Positions 1 to 6,312 of a stretch of 12,225 bases of DNA are shown here, in pieces. The notes under the pieces were generated by a model, which saw only the letters and a list, made by a program, of their open reading frames with translations, did no database searches and was not told the DNA's origin. A program made the position numbers and the translations under genes. How positions within the stretch are numbered: the first letter of the stretch is position 1; every line of letters begins with the position of its first letter. Source of the stretch: Actinomycetota bacterium (GTDB taxonomy: Bacteria > Actinomycetota > Actinomycetes > Streptosporangiales > Streptosporangiaceae); assembly GCA_003242605.1 (NCBI GenBank), contig QGUZ01000137.1:1-12225 (forward strand), written 5' to 3'.

Positions 1-117
1 GAACTCGACCTCAACCCCGTCCTCGTCACCCCGCGCGGCGCCGCGGCCGTCGACGTCCGCCTCCGCCTCGCCCCCTTGCCTCCCCCGCCCTCGCCGTACC
101 GCCGCCGCCTGCGCTGA
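1..117 (+). CDS. C-terminal fragment, probable ADP-forming acyl-CoA synthetase (ATP-grasp part)
   Basis: Frame 1 is open from the first base of the window and stops at TGA 115-117, leaving the last 38 residues of a gene that begins upstream. The fragment starts ELDLNPVLVTPRG and continues AVDVRLRL. This resembles the end of the ATP-grasp domain in NDP-forming acetyl/acyl-CoA synthetases and related Pat-type acyltransferases, where an E-[LI]-D-[IL]-N-P motif precedes a final strand with D-x-R. Those enzymes interconvert acyl-CoA plus ADP and phosphate with acid, CoA and ATP. A Pro/Arg-rich tail follows (PLPPPPSPYRRRLR), probably disordered. The family call rests on one short motif, so it is tentative; succinyl-CoA synthetase beta and acyltransferase-fused relatives share it. 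Confidence 0.6.
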   Translation, partial: ELDLNPVLVTPRGAAAVDVRLRLAPLPPPPSPYRRRLR

Positions 118-170
118 CCCGGCCGGGGTTTACCGAAGGCGGACACACGTAGGGGGCGCCTGTTGAACGT

Positions 171-196
171 GCCGACGGCCAGGCGTAGGCGTCGGC
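171..196 (+). terminator. Bulged hairpin, possible terminator of the upstream gene
   Basis: GCCGACG (171-177) plus CC (179-180) pairs with GG (188-189) plus CGTCGGC (190-196). This gives a 9-bp GC-rich stem with one bulged G and a 7-nt loop. It lies 54 nt after the stop at 117. No T-tract follows, so it would be at best a T-less actinobacterial-style terminator. Confidence 0.3.
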
Positions 197-493
197 TGAA
201 CATTGCTTCTGCCTACGGTGTCTGCGTTCGCTCTGCGGTCTTCCGCGGGATGGCTGGCAGGCCCGGCAGACCCGTCACCAGATGGGCAAATACGCTGGCG
301 TGTCGTCTCGCGCGGTTCGTAGGACATACATTCTCAAAGCACATTTCCGACAAAAGGTATAGACATCAGCAGTGATCAACAGAAACGGCAATATGCTCAC
401 ACCGACGTCTTTCGCGCATCCCCGCACACCTAGCCGCACGGCAGGGGTGCAATGAATGCGTGACGCTCAGCAGACGCCGCCGAGTTCCGGTAC

Positions 494-500
494 GGGGAGG
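494..500 (+). promoter_or_regulatory. Shine-Dalgarno for the pentapeptide gene
   Basis: GGGGAGG lies only 2 nt before the TTG at 503 but 8 nt before the in-frame TTG at 509. The second TTG therefore fits normal spacing better. The frame is closed upstream by TGA at 461-463 and contains no ATG or GTG between that stop and these TTG codons. Confidence 0.45.
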
Positions 501-502
501 CC

Positions 503-2170
503 TTGCCGTTGCAGTCGCGTTGGCGGCAGGGGCGATCCTCGCCAGAGCCCTCCGGGGCCCTCAGCAACCGGCCACTCCGCCCACACCGCCACCCAATACC
601 CCCGCTGATCCAGCACCGGACGCCCATCCCGCAGCAGCGGCCAAGACGGTGGCTGCACTGGCTGCCATGGGTGATCGCCGCGACCGCCGTCATCGCCGCC
701 ACCTCCTGGGCCGCGATCACCTTGGACATCCCCGACTGGGCACGGTGGACTCTCGCAGGCATCGCGATCGGCGTCGCCGCCTGCCTGATCCTCGCCGTCC
801 TAATCGGCCCTGCGGCCCGCCGTCTGGCCGGGGAACGCCACCCATTGACCGAAGCCGAGCTCCGGCAGATGACGGTCAACGAGCGTGTCGAGGCCGTCAA
901 CGCCGCCCGGCACACCCTCATCCAAGCCGCCACTGGCCTGGTAGTCATCGGCGGCGTGGTCTTCACCGTTCAAAGCCTGTGGTACACGGCGCAAACGCTG
1001 GAGACCTCACGTCAGGCGCAGATCGTCACTGAACAGGGTCAGATCACAGACCGCTATACAAAGGCTGTCGAACAACTCGGCTCCAGCAAACTCGACGTGC
1101 GGCTGGGCGGTATCTACGCGCTGGAGCGTTTGGCCCAGGACTCTCCACGTGACCACCAGACAATCTATGACGTGCTTGCGGCGTTCGTCCGCGAGCACGA
1201 CCCTGCGCCATCTGTCAACAAACTTCCCGAGAAACCGGCAACGGACATCCAAGCCGCGCTCTCCGTCATCGCCCGCCGAACACACAGCCGCGACACCGGA
1301 AATATCAACCTCGCTGAGGTTCGTGTTCCGGGCGCCGCACTACCTCAGGCACGCCTGGCTAACGCCACTATGTACAACGCGGAGCTGACCAACGCGAACC
1401 TAGCAGAGGCGGACCTGGCTGGCGCAGACCTACATGACGCGAACCTGACCAACGCAAACCTCTATAACGCGAACCTGACCCGCGCGGACCTAGATCGCAC
1501 GGCCCTGAGCAACGCGAATCTACATAGGGCGAACCTGGCCGACGTGGGTGGATACGAAACGGACCTGCGCAGTGCACACCTGGAAGAGGCGATTCTTACC
1601 AATTCGTACCTAACAGGCCCGAATCTAACCAGGGCGAGCCTGACCGATGCAAACCTGAGTGGCTCGTTCCTGGACACCCCGAACCTGGCCCGTGCGAACT
1701 TGGCCCACGCGAACCTGACCGGAATTGAGATGACCAACGCGAACCTGACGGACGCGGACCTAATGGAGGCAAATCTGACCCGTGCGCGCCTAACCACTAG
1801 GGGAAACCTGGCCGACGCGAACCTGAGCGGCGCAGTCCTGTTCGATGCGTACCTGGCCTACTCGAATTTGACCCGCGCAAACCTGCGCGGGGCTAACCTG
1901 ACCGGCGCGAACTTGAGCGGGGCTAACCTGACCGATGCGAACCTGAGCGAGGCGGACTTGACCGACACGGACCTGAGCCACGCCAACATGCGTGGCGCAG
2001 ACCTACGCGGGGCAGACCTGACCCTCGCGAAGCTATACGGCACGGACCCGGCCGGGAGAAAGAGACACGCGGACCTTAGCGGCGCGGACCTACGGGAAGT
2101 GAAAGGAATGACCCCGGAGGAAATCCGCAAAGTAGCCATCACCGATGGCCACACGAAGTTTTCCGAGTAG
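503..2170 (+). CDS. Membrane-anchored pentapeptide-repeat protein
   Basis: The 555-residue product has a Pro/Arg-rich N-terminus (1-50). Two hydrophobic helices follow at about 52-72 and 81-102, and a third at about 141-158. Next comes a conserved juxtamembrane segment (about 175-232) with ITDRYTKAVEQLGSSKLDVR and GGIYALERLAQDS, a block I recognise from actinobacterial and cyanobacterial membrane pentapeptide proteins. From about 267 to 535 are A(N/D)LxX repeats, expected to form a right-handed quadrilateral beta-helix. The C-terminus ends GMTPEEIRKVAITDGHTKFSE-like sequence after the last repeats. Function is unknown; family members serve as scaffolds, and some (MfpA/Qnr type) mimic DNA, but membrane forms are uncharacterised. 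The start is uncertain: TTG 503, or TTG 509 with better SD spacing. Codons are less G/C-ending than in the por and pnt genes, suggesting separate ancestry. Confidence 0.85.
   Translation: MPLQSRWRQGRSSPEPSGALSNRPLRPHRHPIPPLIQHRTPIPQQRPRRWLHWLPWVIAATAVIAATSWAAITLDIPDWARWTLAGIAIGVAACLILAVLIGPAARRLAGERHPLTEAELRQMTVNERVEAVNAARHTLIQAATGLVVIGGVVFTVQSLWYTAQTLETSRQAQIVTEQGQITDRYTKAVEQLGSSKLDVRLGGIYALERLAQDSPRDHQTIYDVLAAFVREHDPAPSVNKLPEKPATDIQAALSVIARRTHSRDTGNINLAEVRVPGAALPQARLANATMYNAELTNANLAEADLAGADLHDANLTNANLYNANLTRADLDRTALSNANLHRANLADVGGYETDLRSAHLEEAILTNSYLTGPNLTRASLTDANLSGSFLDTPNLARANLAHANLTGIEMTNANLTDADLMEANLTRARLTTRGNLADANLSGAVLFDAYLAYSNLTRANLRGANLTGANLSGANLTDANLSEADLTDTDLSHANMRGADLRGADLTLAKLYGTDPAGRKRHADLSGADLREVKGMTPEEIRKVAITDGHTKFSE
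1300..2105 (+). repeat. Array of 15-bp coding repeats (pentapeptide repeats)
   Basis: Tandem degenerate 15-nt units of the type GCGAACCTGACCNNC encode A-N-L-T-x. Some units are exact copies: the 18-mer beginning GCGGGGCTAACC occurs at 1887-1904 and again at 1917-1934, 30 bp apart, which suggests recent internal duplication. The Leu register is regular except for a one-residue insertion near TTRGNL (about residues 432-437) and a 14-residue gap at the K-L-Y-G...H-A-D-L segment near the end. The same periodicity gives long antisense frames, which are shadows. Confidence 0.85.
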
Positions 2171-2188
2171 CCCACGGGAACAGTCGCT

Positions 2189-2210
2189 GGTCCAGCCTCA
2201 TAGCTGGGCC
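2189..2210 (+). terminator. Hairpin 18 nt after the pentapeptide gene
   Basis: GGTCCAGC (2189-2196) pairs with GCTGGGCC (2203-2210) through 8 bp, including one G-T pair, around a 6-nt loop. It starts 18 nt after the stop at 2170. There is no T-tract, so termination is plausible but unproven. I see no gene in the rest of 2171-2443, which separates two convergent genes. Confidence 0.45.
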
Positions 2211-2435
2211 GTGCTGCCCGATGCGACTGACGGCGGCAGGAAGGGCCAGGCCAGGCGGCAACCTCGCCGCTCCCGCCAGGATGCTGGTCAGCCGGTCACT
2301 GGTGGCGATGGCCGATCGCCGCCCGGCGTCGGCCGACACCGCACCGCGGCCGAGCCAGCGGGCGGGCCAATGCGAGAGGGCGCAGGACTTCATGGCGATC
2401 TCTGCGGACACATGCCCCCGCATCCCTGGGGTAGG

Positions 2436-2468
2436 CCTCCTCGTCACACGCGTGCGGAGACGAGGAGG
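2436..2468 (-). terminator. Perfect inverted repeat spanning the regulator's stop codon
   Basis: CCTCCTCGTC (2436-2445) and GACGAGGAGG (2459-2468) form a perfect 10-bp stem with a 13-nt loop. The loop contains most of the 8-bp palindrome CACGCGTG. The structure spans the TGA of the minus-strand regulator (2444-2446). No U-tract follows on the minus strand. It may be a T-less terminator or mRNA 3'-end stabiliser. Confidence 0.45.
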
Positions 2469-3751
2469 TCGCGGAATTCCGTGACGGTGGGTTCGGCACG
2501 GCGCTGCGGTGGGACGGCCGCGAGGACCTGGTCCGCCAGGTGGCTGATCATCGCGGTGCGCTGTTCGGGTGGGTGGTTCTCGTACGCCGTGCGGGCCTGG
2601 CGGATGCCTTCGGTCACGTCGCCCCCGCGCACGTGGCCGAGGCCTTGGAGCAGGGCCAGCTGGGTGCGGGATCGGATGTCGCTCGCCGGGAGGATGTCCA
2701 GCGCGCGCCGGGCGGTCTGGGCGGCCGCTTCGCCGCGGCCCGTGTAGGCGTGGACCCATGTCTCGGTGTAGAGCAGGCGGTCCGCGGCCCAGCCGAACAG
2801 CGACACGACGTCCTTGGTGACCGAGTCGGGCAGCTTCTCGTAGATCGCGTGTGCGTCGCGGAGCGCGGCGATCGCCTCGTTCGTTCGGCCGTCGAGGGCG
2901 AGGGCCTGTGCGCGTGCAGTGGCCAGCTTCGCCAGACCGCTGCAGGGTACGGCCGTGGCCTGCGACTCGACCTTGTTGATCTTCGTGAGCAGCGCCGGTG
3001 TCGGCCGGTCCTCGTAGAGCGCGCGGGTGAGGCCTTCACCGGTGACGTACAGGCTGACCGTGGGGTCGCCCGAGCGGTCGGCGGCCGACTGCGCGGTGGC
3101 CCACCAGCGGCGCGCCTCCGTGGTGTGGCCGAGGTTGAACAGCGTCTTCGCAGTGAGCAGGGACAGCATGGCCGTGACCCGGCACCACTCGGGGAAGTTG
3201 CGGTCGCCGGTGCCGATGCGGGCCATGGTCTGCTGCACCGTGTAGACGTCGACCGAGAGCTCGGCGATCAGTCGCTCGGGCGGCAGCGCCATGTAGCGGT
3301 AGCCGTACTCGGCGATCGTCTCCTGCCACTCGTCGAGGTGGGTGCTCTCGTCCCGGCCGAGCGCGCGGTCGACGCCCTCCCGGATGCTCTGGATCGCGTC
3401 GAGCGGCGGGGCGAGGGCGGGCACTCCGAGCGTGGCGAGCGCCTGAAGCAGCCGGCGTCGTTCCATGTCGTCGTTCTCCCCGCGATTCTCCGGGCTCTCC
3501 TCGGAGAATAGGCACGTCACGTCGATGCCGAACGCTGTCGCGTAGGCGCGAATCCAGTCACGCGGGAAATGTCGGCCTTTTTCCCAATCGCGAATCTGGC
3601 GGATGAGGCTGTCCAGCGAACCGTGGGTGTAGCCCGCGGCCTGGAGTAACCGCCGGGCCATCTCCCGCTTGGTCCACTCCCGCTTCTCCCGCTCGGCCTG
3701 GAGCCGCACCGCCCACGCCGGCCGCCGCTTTTCGACCATCCTTCGCCCCAT
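2444..3751 (-). CDS. XRE-type HTH regulator with TPR-like C-terminal region
   Basis: The product has 435 residues. Residues about 13-85 form an XRE/Cro-CI-like DNA-binding domain (AVRLQAEREKREWTKREMA, then LIRQIRDWEKGRHFPRDW and ATAFGID), including the W-E-K-G-R segment typical of the family. A polar linker (86-98) follows, then RRRLLQALATLGV. A long helical region, about 140-415, has TPR-like helix pairs such as AKTLFNLGHTTEARRWWATA and TARAQALALDGRTNEAIAAL. Such proteins are common standalone regulators in Streptomyces and Streptosporangiales; the helical part may bind a peptide or partner protein. Two starts are possible: ATG 3751, with GGA five bases upstream, or ATG 3739, with GAAGG abutting it. 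It is divergent from the small ORF and ATPase at 3908-4485, with only 156 nt between, so control of that pair is plausible. No ligand can be predicted. Confidence 0.85.
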   Translation of the reverse strand: MGRRMVEKRRPAWAVRLQAEREKREWTKREMARRLLQAAGYTHGSLDSLIRQIRDWEKGRHFPRDWIRAYATAFGIDVTCLFSEESPENRGENDDMERRRLLQALATLGVPALAPPLDAIQSIREGVDRALGRDESTHLDEWQETIAEYGYRYMALPPERLIAELSVDVYTVQQTMARIGTGDRNFPEWCRVTAMLSLLTAKTLFNLGHTTEARRWWATAQSAADRSGDPTVSLYVTGEGLTRALYEDRPTPALLTKINKVESQATAVPCSGLAKLATARAQALALDGRTNEAIAALRDAHAIYEKLPDSVTKDVVSLFGWAADRLLYTETWVHAYTGRGEAAAQTARRALDILPASDIRSRTQLALLQGLGHVRGGDVTEGIRQARTAYENHPPEQRTAMISHLADQVLAAVPPQRRAEPTVTEFRDLLVSARV

Positions 3752-3897
3752 TTCGTCCGGGCAGGCCGGAGCGGGAGATCGATCTTTCCCCCAGTTCTCC
3801 GCGCCTCTCCACTACCGCACGGCAATCCCAGGGCTTTACGTTCCGTCACCGAATGTTACCGGCCGCTTCCACGCCGGCCACCCGGAATTGACGAAAT

Positions 3898-3901
3898 GGA
3901 G
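3898..3901 (+). promoter_or_regulatory. Shine-Dalgarno for the small ORF at 3908
   Basis: GGAG ends 6 nt before ATG 3908, which is near-ideal spacing. This is the main reason to treat the short frame as translated. Confidence 0.5.
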
Positions 3902-3907
3902 TCCCCC

Positions 3908-4057
3908 ATGCCGCAAAGCAGGCGGACGCGTTTCCATCTCGGCCCGGACGATCCGCGCACCCCGGCGCCGGATGCCCGCGTTTCCCCGACGCCCGCCGTA
4001 CGCCTCGGGCCCGCCGTACCGGCGCGCCGCCCGACCGTCCGCCGTGAGGCCGCATGA
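3908..4057 (+). CDS. Small Arg/Pro-rich protein, overlaps the ATPase start
   Basis: A 49-residue frame starts at ATG 3908, begins MPQSRRTRFHLGPDDPRTP and ends RRPTVRREAA. Support is structural: a GGAG SD with 6-nt spacing, and a TGA at 4055-4057 that overlaps the ATPase ATG (4054-4056) as ATGA, the usual sign of translational coupling. About 39 of 49 codons end in G or C, somewhat fewer than in neighbouring genes. The product is basic, Pro-rich and probably disordered, with no hydrophobic segment. I recognise no family. It could be a small partner or regulator of the ATPase, or a leader ORF that sets its translation level. It could also be an untranslated open frame. Confidence 0.45.
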   Translation: MPQSRRTRFHLGPDDPRTPAPDARVSPTPAVRLGPAVPARRPTVRREAA

Positions 4058-4485
4058 GCGAGGTCGTCACCCGGCGGTGGGAGGTGGCCCGCGAGCCGAC
4101 GTTCGTCCGCGAGGTGCGCGACCGCGCCCGCGCCGTGCTCGCCGCGTGGGGCGCGGACGAGGCCGCCGACGACGTCACCCTGATGCTGAGCGAGCTGGTG
4201 ACCAACGCCCTCGCCCACGGCGGCGGCCGGATATCCGTCTCCCTCGCCCTCAACCCGGTGACCGGCACGCTCACCTGCGCGGTGGGCGACGAGACCGCCG
4301 AGGGCATCGACCGGATCGCCGCCGGGCTCACCCGCCGGCCCGACCCGCTCGGCGATGACCTCGGCGACGACCTCGCCGAGGACGGGCGCGGCCTGCCCCT
4401 CGTCGCCCTGCTCGCCACCGACCGGGGCGTCCGCCGTACCCCGCGGGGCGGGAAGGCGGTGTGGTTTACGTACGCGCTGAGGTGA
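4054..4485 (+). CDS. RsbW-like ATP-binding protein (HATPase_c, GHKL fold)
   Basis: The 143-residue product is a single small GHKL ATPase domain like those of anti-sigma factors and stand-alone kinases. The N-box is SELVTNALAHGGGRI (E47, N51, H55). The second Gly motif is EDGRGLPLVALLATDRG (about 109-125), followed by the terminal GGKAVWFTY strand. The usual D-x-G-x-G of the first Gly motif is reduced to VGDETAEG (77-84), a common divergence in actinobacterial members. An acidic GDDLGDDLAEDG segment (100-111) forms the lid region. The family binds ATP and typically phosphorylates an anti-sigma antagonist or sequesters a sigma factor; no such partner is visible here. ATG 4054 overlaps the upstream small ORF, and GAGG lies 4 nt upstream. 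A strong terminator follows, so this is the last gene of its unit. Confidence 0.85.
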   Translation: MSEVVTRRWEVAREPTFVREVRDRARAVLAAWGADEAADDVTLMLSELVTNALAHGGGRISVSLALNPVTGTLTCAVGDETAEGIDRIAAGLTRRPDPLGDDLGDDLAEDGRGLPLVALLATDRGVRRTPRGGKAVWFTYALR

Positions 4486-4489
4486 CCCG

Positions 4490-4535
4490 CGTGGGCGGCG
4501 CGACCGGCGAGGGGCCGCGCCGCCCACGGGGTTTT
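4490..4535 (+). terminator. Intrinsic terminator after the ATPase gene
   Basis: CGTGGGCGGCGCG (4490-4502) and CGCGCCGCCCACG (4516-4528) form a perfect 13-bp stem with a 13-nt loop. GGGGTTTT (4528-4535) follows. It starts 5 nt after the plus-strand stop. The T-tract is on the plus side only, so it mainly terminates the ATPase transcript and insulates it from the convergent pnt operon. Confidence 0.85.
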
Positions 4536-4573
4536 CCGTGGTGTTCTTCGTACGCAGCCTGGGGCCGCGGCGG

Positions 4574-5980
4574 CTAGCCGACCAGCGTCTTGACCGCGGC
4601 GGTCATCTCGGCGAGGGCCTTCTTGGCGTCGGCGAAGTACATGCCGGTCTTGGGGTCGGTGTACAGCTCGTTGTCGATGCCCGCGTAGCCGTGGCCCATG
4701 GAGCGCTTGACCACGATCACGCTCTTGGCCTTGTCCACGTCGAGGATCGGCATGCCGGAGATGGCGGTGCCCGGGCGGCGCGCGGCCGGGTTGGTGACGT
4801 CGTTCGCGCCGATCACCAGCGCCACGTCCACCTGCGGGAACTCGGGGTTGATCTCGTCCATCTCCTTGAGCTGCGAGTACGGCACGTTCGCCTCGGCGAG
4901 CAGCACGTTCATGTGGCCGGGCATGCGGCCCGCCACCGGGTGGATCGCGTACGAGACCTCCACCCCGCGGGCCTCGAGCAGGCTCGCCAGCTCGTGCACC
5001 TGGTGCTGGGCCTGGGCGGCGGCGAGGCCGTACCCGGGGACGATCACCACCTTGCTCGCGTACGCGAGCTGGATCGCGGCGTCGTCGGCGGAGACCGTGC
5101 GCACCTGGCCGCCGCCGGTCCCGGCCGCGGTGCCGGTCGAGTCGCCGGTGCCGAAGCCGCCGAGCATGATGTTGCCGATCGACCGGTTCATCGCGTCGGC
5201 CATCAGCTTGGTGAGGATCGCACCCGAGGCGCCGACCAGCGCGCCGGCGGTGATGAGCACGTCGTTGCCGATGACGAAACCGGCCATCGCCACCGCGGTG
5301 CCGGTGAACGCGTTGAGCAGCGAGATCACCACCGGCATGTCGGCGCCGCCGATCGGGAGCACCATGGTCACGCCGAACGCCAGCGCGGCGAGGCCGAGGA
5401 TCACCACCGCGGCGAGCCCGCCCACCCCGGCGGCGATCATCACCGTGGTCACCAGCATCACCGCGGCGAGCGCCAGGGTGAGCACGCGGGCGCCGGGGAA
5501 CACGATCGGCTGCCCGGGCACCACGCCGTGCAGCTTGCCGGAGGCGATCAGCGAGCCGGAGAAGGTGACCGCGCCGATCAGCACGTCGAGCGCGAGCGGG
5601 ATCAGGATGTGCGCGCCCGGCGACTCGGTGAAGTGGAGGAAGTCGTGGACCGCGACCAGCGCCGCGGCGCCGCCGCCGGCCGCGTTGAACAGGCTGACCA
5701 GCTCCGGCATCGCGGTCATCCGCACCCGGCGGGCCATGACGAGCCCGACACCCGCGCCGACCGCGGTGCCCGCGGCCACCACGAGCCAGGCGGTGAGGTT
5801 CGCCGCCCCGGACTCGATCAGTACGGCGAGCGTGGCGAGGATCGCCGCGGCCATGCCGGTCGCGGAGAGCAGGTTGCCGCGCCGCGCGGTGACCGGTGAG
5901 TTCATCAGGTGCAGGCCGACCACGAACAGCGTGGCCGCGCCCAGGTAGACGAGCCGGATGACGGTGTCGAACGTGCTCAT
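4574..5980 (-). CDS. pntB: NAD(P)(+) transhydrogenase subunit beta (PntB)
   Basis: The 468-residue product is full length for PntB. Residues 1-270 form membrane domain II with about nine hydrophobic helices, including the conserved stretches MPELVSLFNAAGGGAAALVA (91-110) and MPVVISLLNAFTGTAVAMAG (215-234). A Gly/Thr-rich linker (about 274-292) leads to the cytoplasmic NADP(H)-binding domain III. Its signature motifs are present: VPGYGLA (314-320), HPVAGRMPGHMNVLLAEA (347-364), GANDVTNPAA (391-400) and VIVVKRSMGHGYAGIDNELY (421-440). The enzyme couples proton entry to hydride transfer from NADH to NADP+. ATG 5980 overlaps the pntAB stop as ATGA, with GAGGTGA 4-5 nt upstream. It is the last gene of the operon. 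The stop lies within the palindrome CGGCTAGCCG (4571-4580). Confidence 0.97.
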   Translation of the reverse strand: MSTFDTVIRLVYLGAATLFVVGLHLMNSPVTARRGNLLSATGMAAAILATLAVLIESGAANLTAWLVVAAGTAVGAGVGLVMARRVRMTAMPELVSLFNAAGGGAAALVAVHDFLHFTESPGAHILIPLALDVLIGAVTFSGSLIASGKLHGVVPGQPIVFPGARVLTLALAAVMLVTTVMIAAGVGGLAAVVILGLAALAFGVTMVLPIGGADMPVVISLLNAFTGTAVAMAGFVIGNDVLITAGALVGASGAILTKLMADAMNRSIGNIMLGGFGTGDSTGTAAGTGGGQVRTVSADDAAIQLAYASKVVIVPGYGLAAAQAQHQVHELASLLEARGVEVSYAIHPVAGRMPGHMNVLLAEANVPYSQLKEMDEINPEFPQVDVALVIGANDVTNPAARRPGTAISGMPILDVDKAKSVIVVKRSMGHGYAGIDNELYTDPKTGMYFADAKKALAEMTAAVKTLVG

Positions 5981-6312
5981 CGGGTCACCTCGGCCGAGCC
6001 GTTCGCGGACACGCTCTGCGCCTTACGGGCCGCCGGCGGCTTGAACATCTCGAGCATGCGGTCGGTGACCACGTACCCGCCGACCACGTTCATCGCCGCG
6101 AGCACGCAGGCCACGAACGCGATCACGTACCCGACGAGGTCGGACGCGGTCGCCGCGATGAGGATCGTGCCGGCGAGCACGATGCCGTGGATGGAGTTGG
6201 CGGCCGACATCAGCGGGGTGTGCAGCGTGGTCGGCACCTTGCTGATCACCTCGAAGCCGACCAGCAGGCTGAGCACGAAGATGGTGAGGTCGGTGACGAA
6301 CTCGGAACTCAC
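5977..6312 (-). CDS. pntAB: NAD(P) transhydrogenase subunit alpha-2, membrane part (PntAB)
   Basis: The 111-residue product is the membrane portion of the alpha subunit, encoded separately as in Rhodospirillum rubrum and mycobacteria rather than fused to domain I as in E. coli. Conserved segments are GFEVISKVPTTLHTPLMSAA (19-38), NSIHGIVLAG (39-48) and NVVGGYVVTDRMLEMFK (75-91). Three hydrophobic helices lie at about 8-25, 41-56 and 58-80. The Ser/Ala-rich tail (92-111) is not conserved-looking. It completes the proton channel with PntB domain II. The start is GTG 6312, preceded by GGAGGTGA at 3 nt. It overlaps pntAA by GTGA and pntB by ATGA, so translation of all three genes is probably coupled. 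Confidence 0.96.
   Translation of the reverse strand: MSSEFVTDLTIFVLSLLVGFEVISKVPTTLHTPLMSAANSIHGIVLAGTILIAATASDLVGYVIAFVACVLAAMNVVGGYVVTDRMLEMFKPPAARKAQSVSANGSAEVTR

Larger units (their letters stand above)
118..502. other. Intergenic region, lower GC, no convincing gene
   Basis: This 385-nt gap separates the fragment at 1-117 from the pentapeptide-repeat gene. It holds the palindrome CCCGGCCGGG (118-127) directly after the upstream stop, a bulged hairpin at 171-196, and a distinctly AT-richer part around 300-420. Hand-counting 361-420 gives 30 G/C of 60, the lowest seen in the window. The AT-rich part includes TATAGA (358-363), a possible -10 element with no good -35 at normal spacing. Small frames at 130-327 (minus) and 163-375 (plus, TTG start) encode Arg/Pro-rich sequence with no recognisable family, and I do not call them genes. 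The promoter of the pentapeptide gene probably lies here. Confidence 0.6.

Noticed and set aside
130..375. Small frames on both strands in the first intergenic region
   Set aside because: They have Arg/Pro-rich sequence, no convincing SD and no recognisable motif.
1300..2105. CRISPR or tandem noncoding repeat array
   Set aside because: The repeat unit is 15 nt, in frame and coding for A(N/D)LxX, with no unique spacers of uniform length.
1462..2175. Long minus-strand frames with periodic Arg/Phe/Val-rich sequence opposite the pentapeptide gene
   Set aside because: They are the reverse complement of the 15-nt coding repeats, so openness and periodicity follow automatically. There is no SD and no family resemblance.
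3888..3893. TTGACG as a -35 box for the ATPase operon
   Set aside because: A -10 at 16-18 nt would fall inside the small ORF, and nothing there resembles one.
4538..5899. 453-codon plus-strand frame opposite pntB
   Set aside because: It is His/Arg/Gly-rich shadow sequence from GC-rich antisense codons. The minus strand encodes unmistakable PntB.
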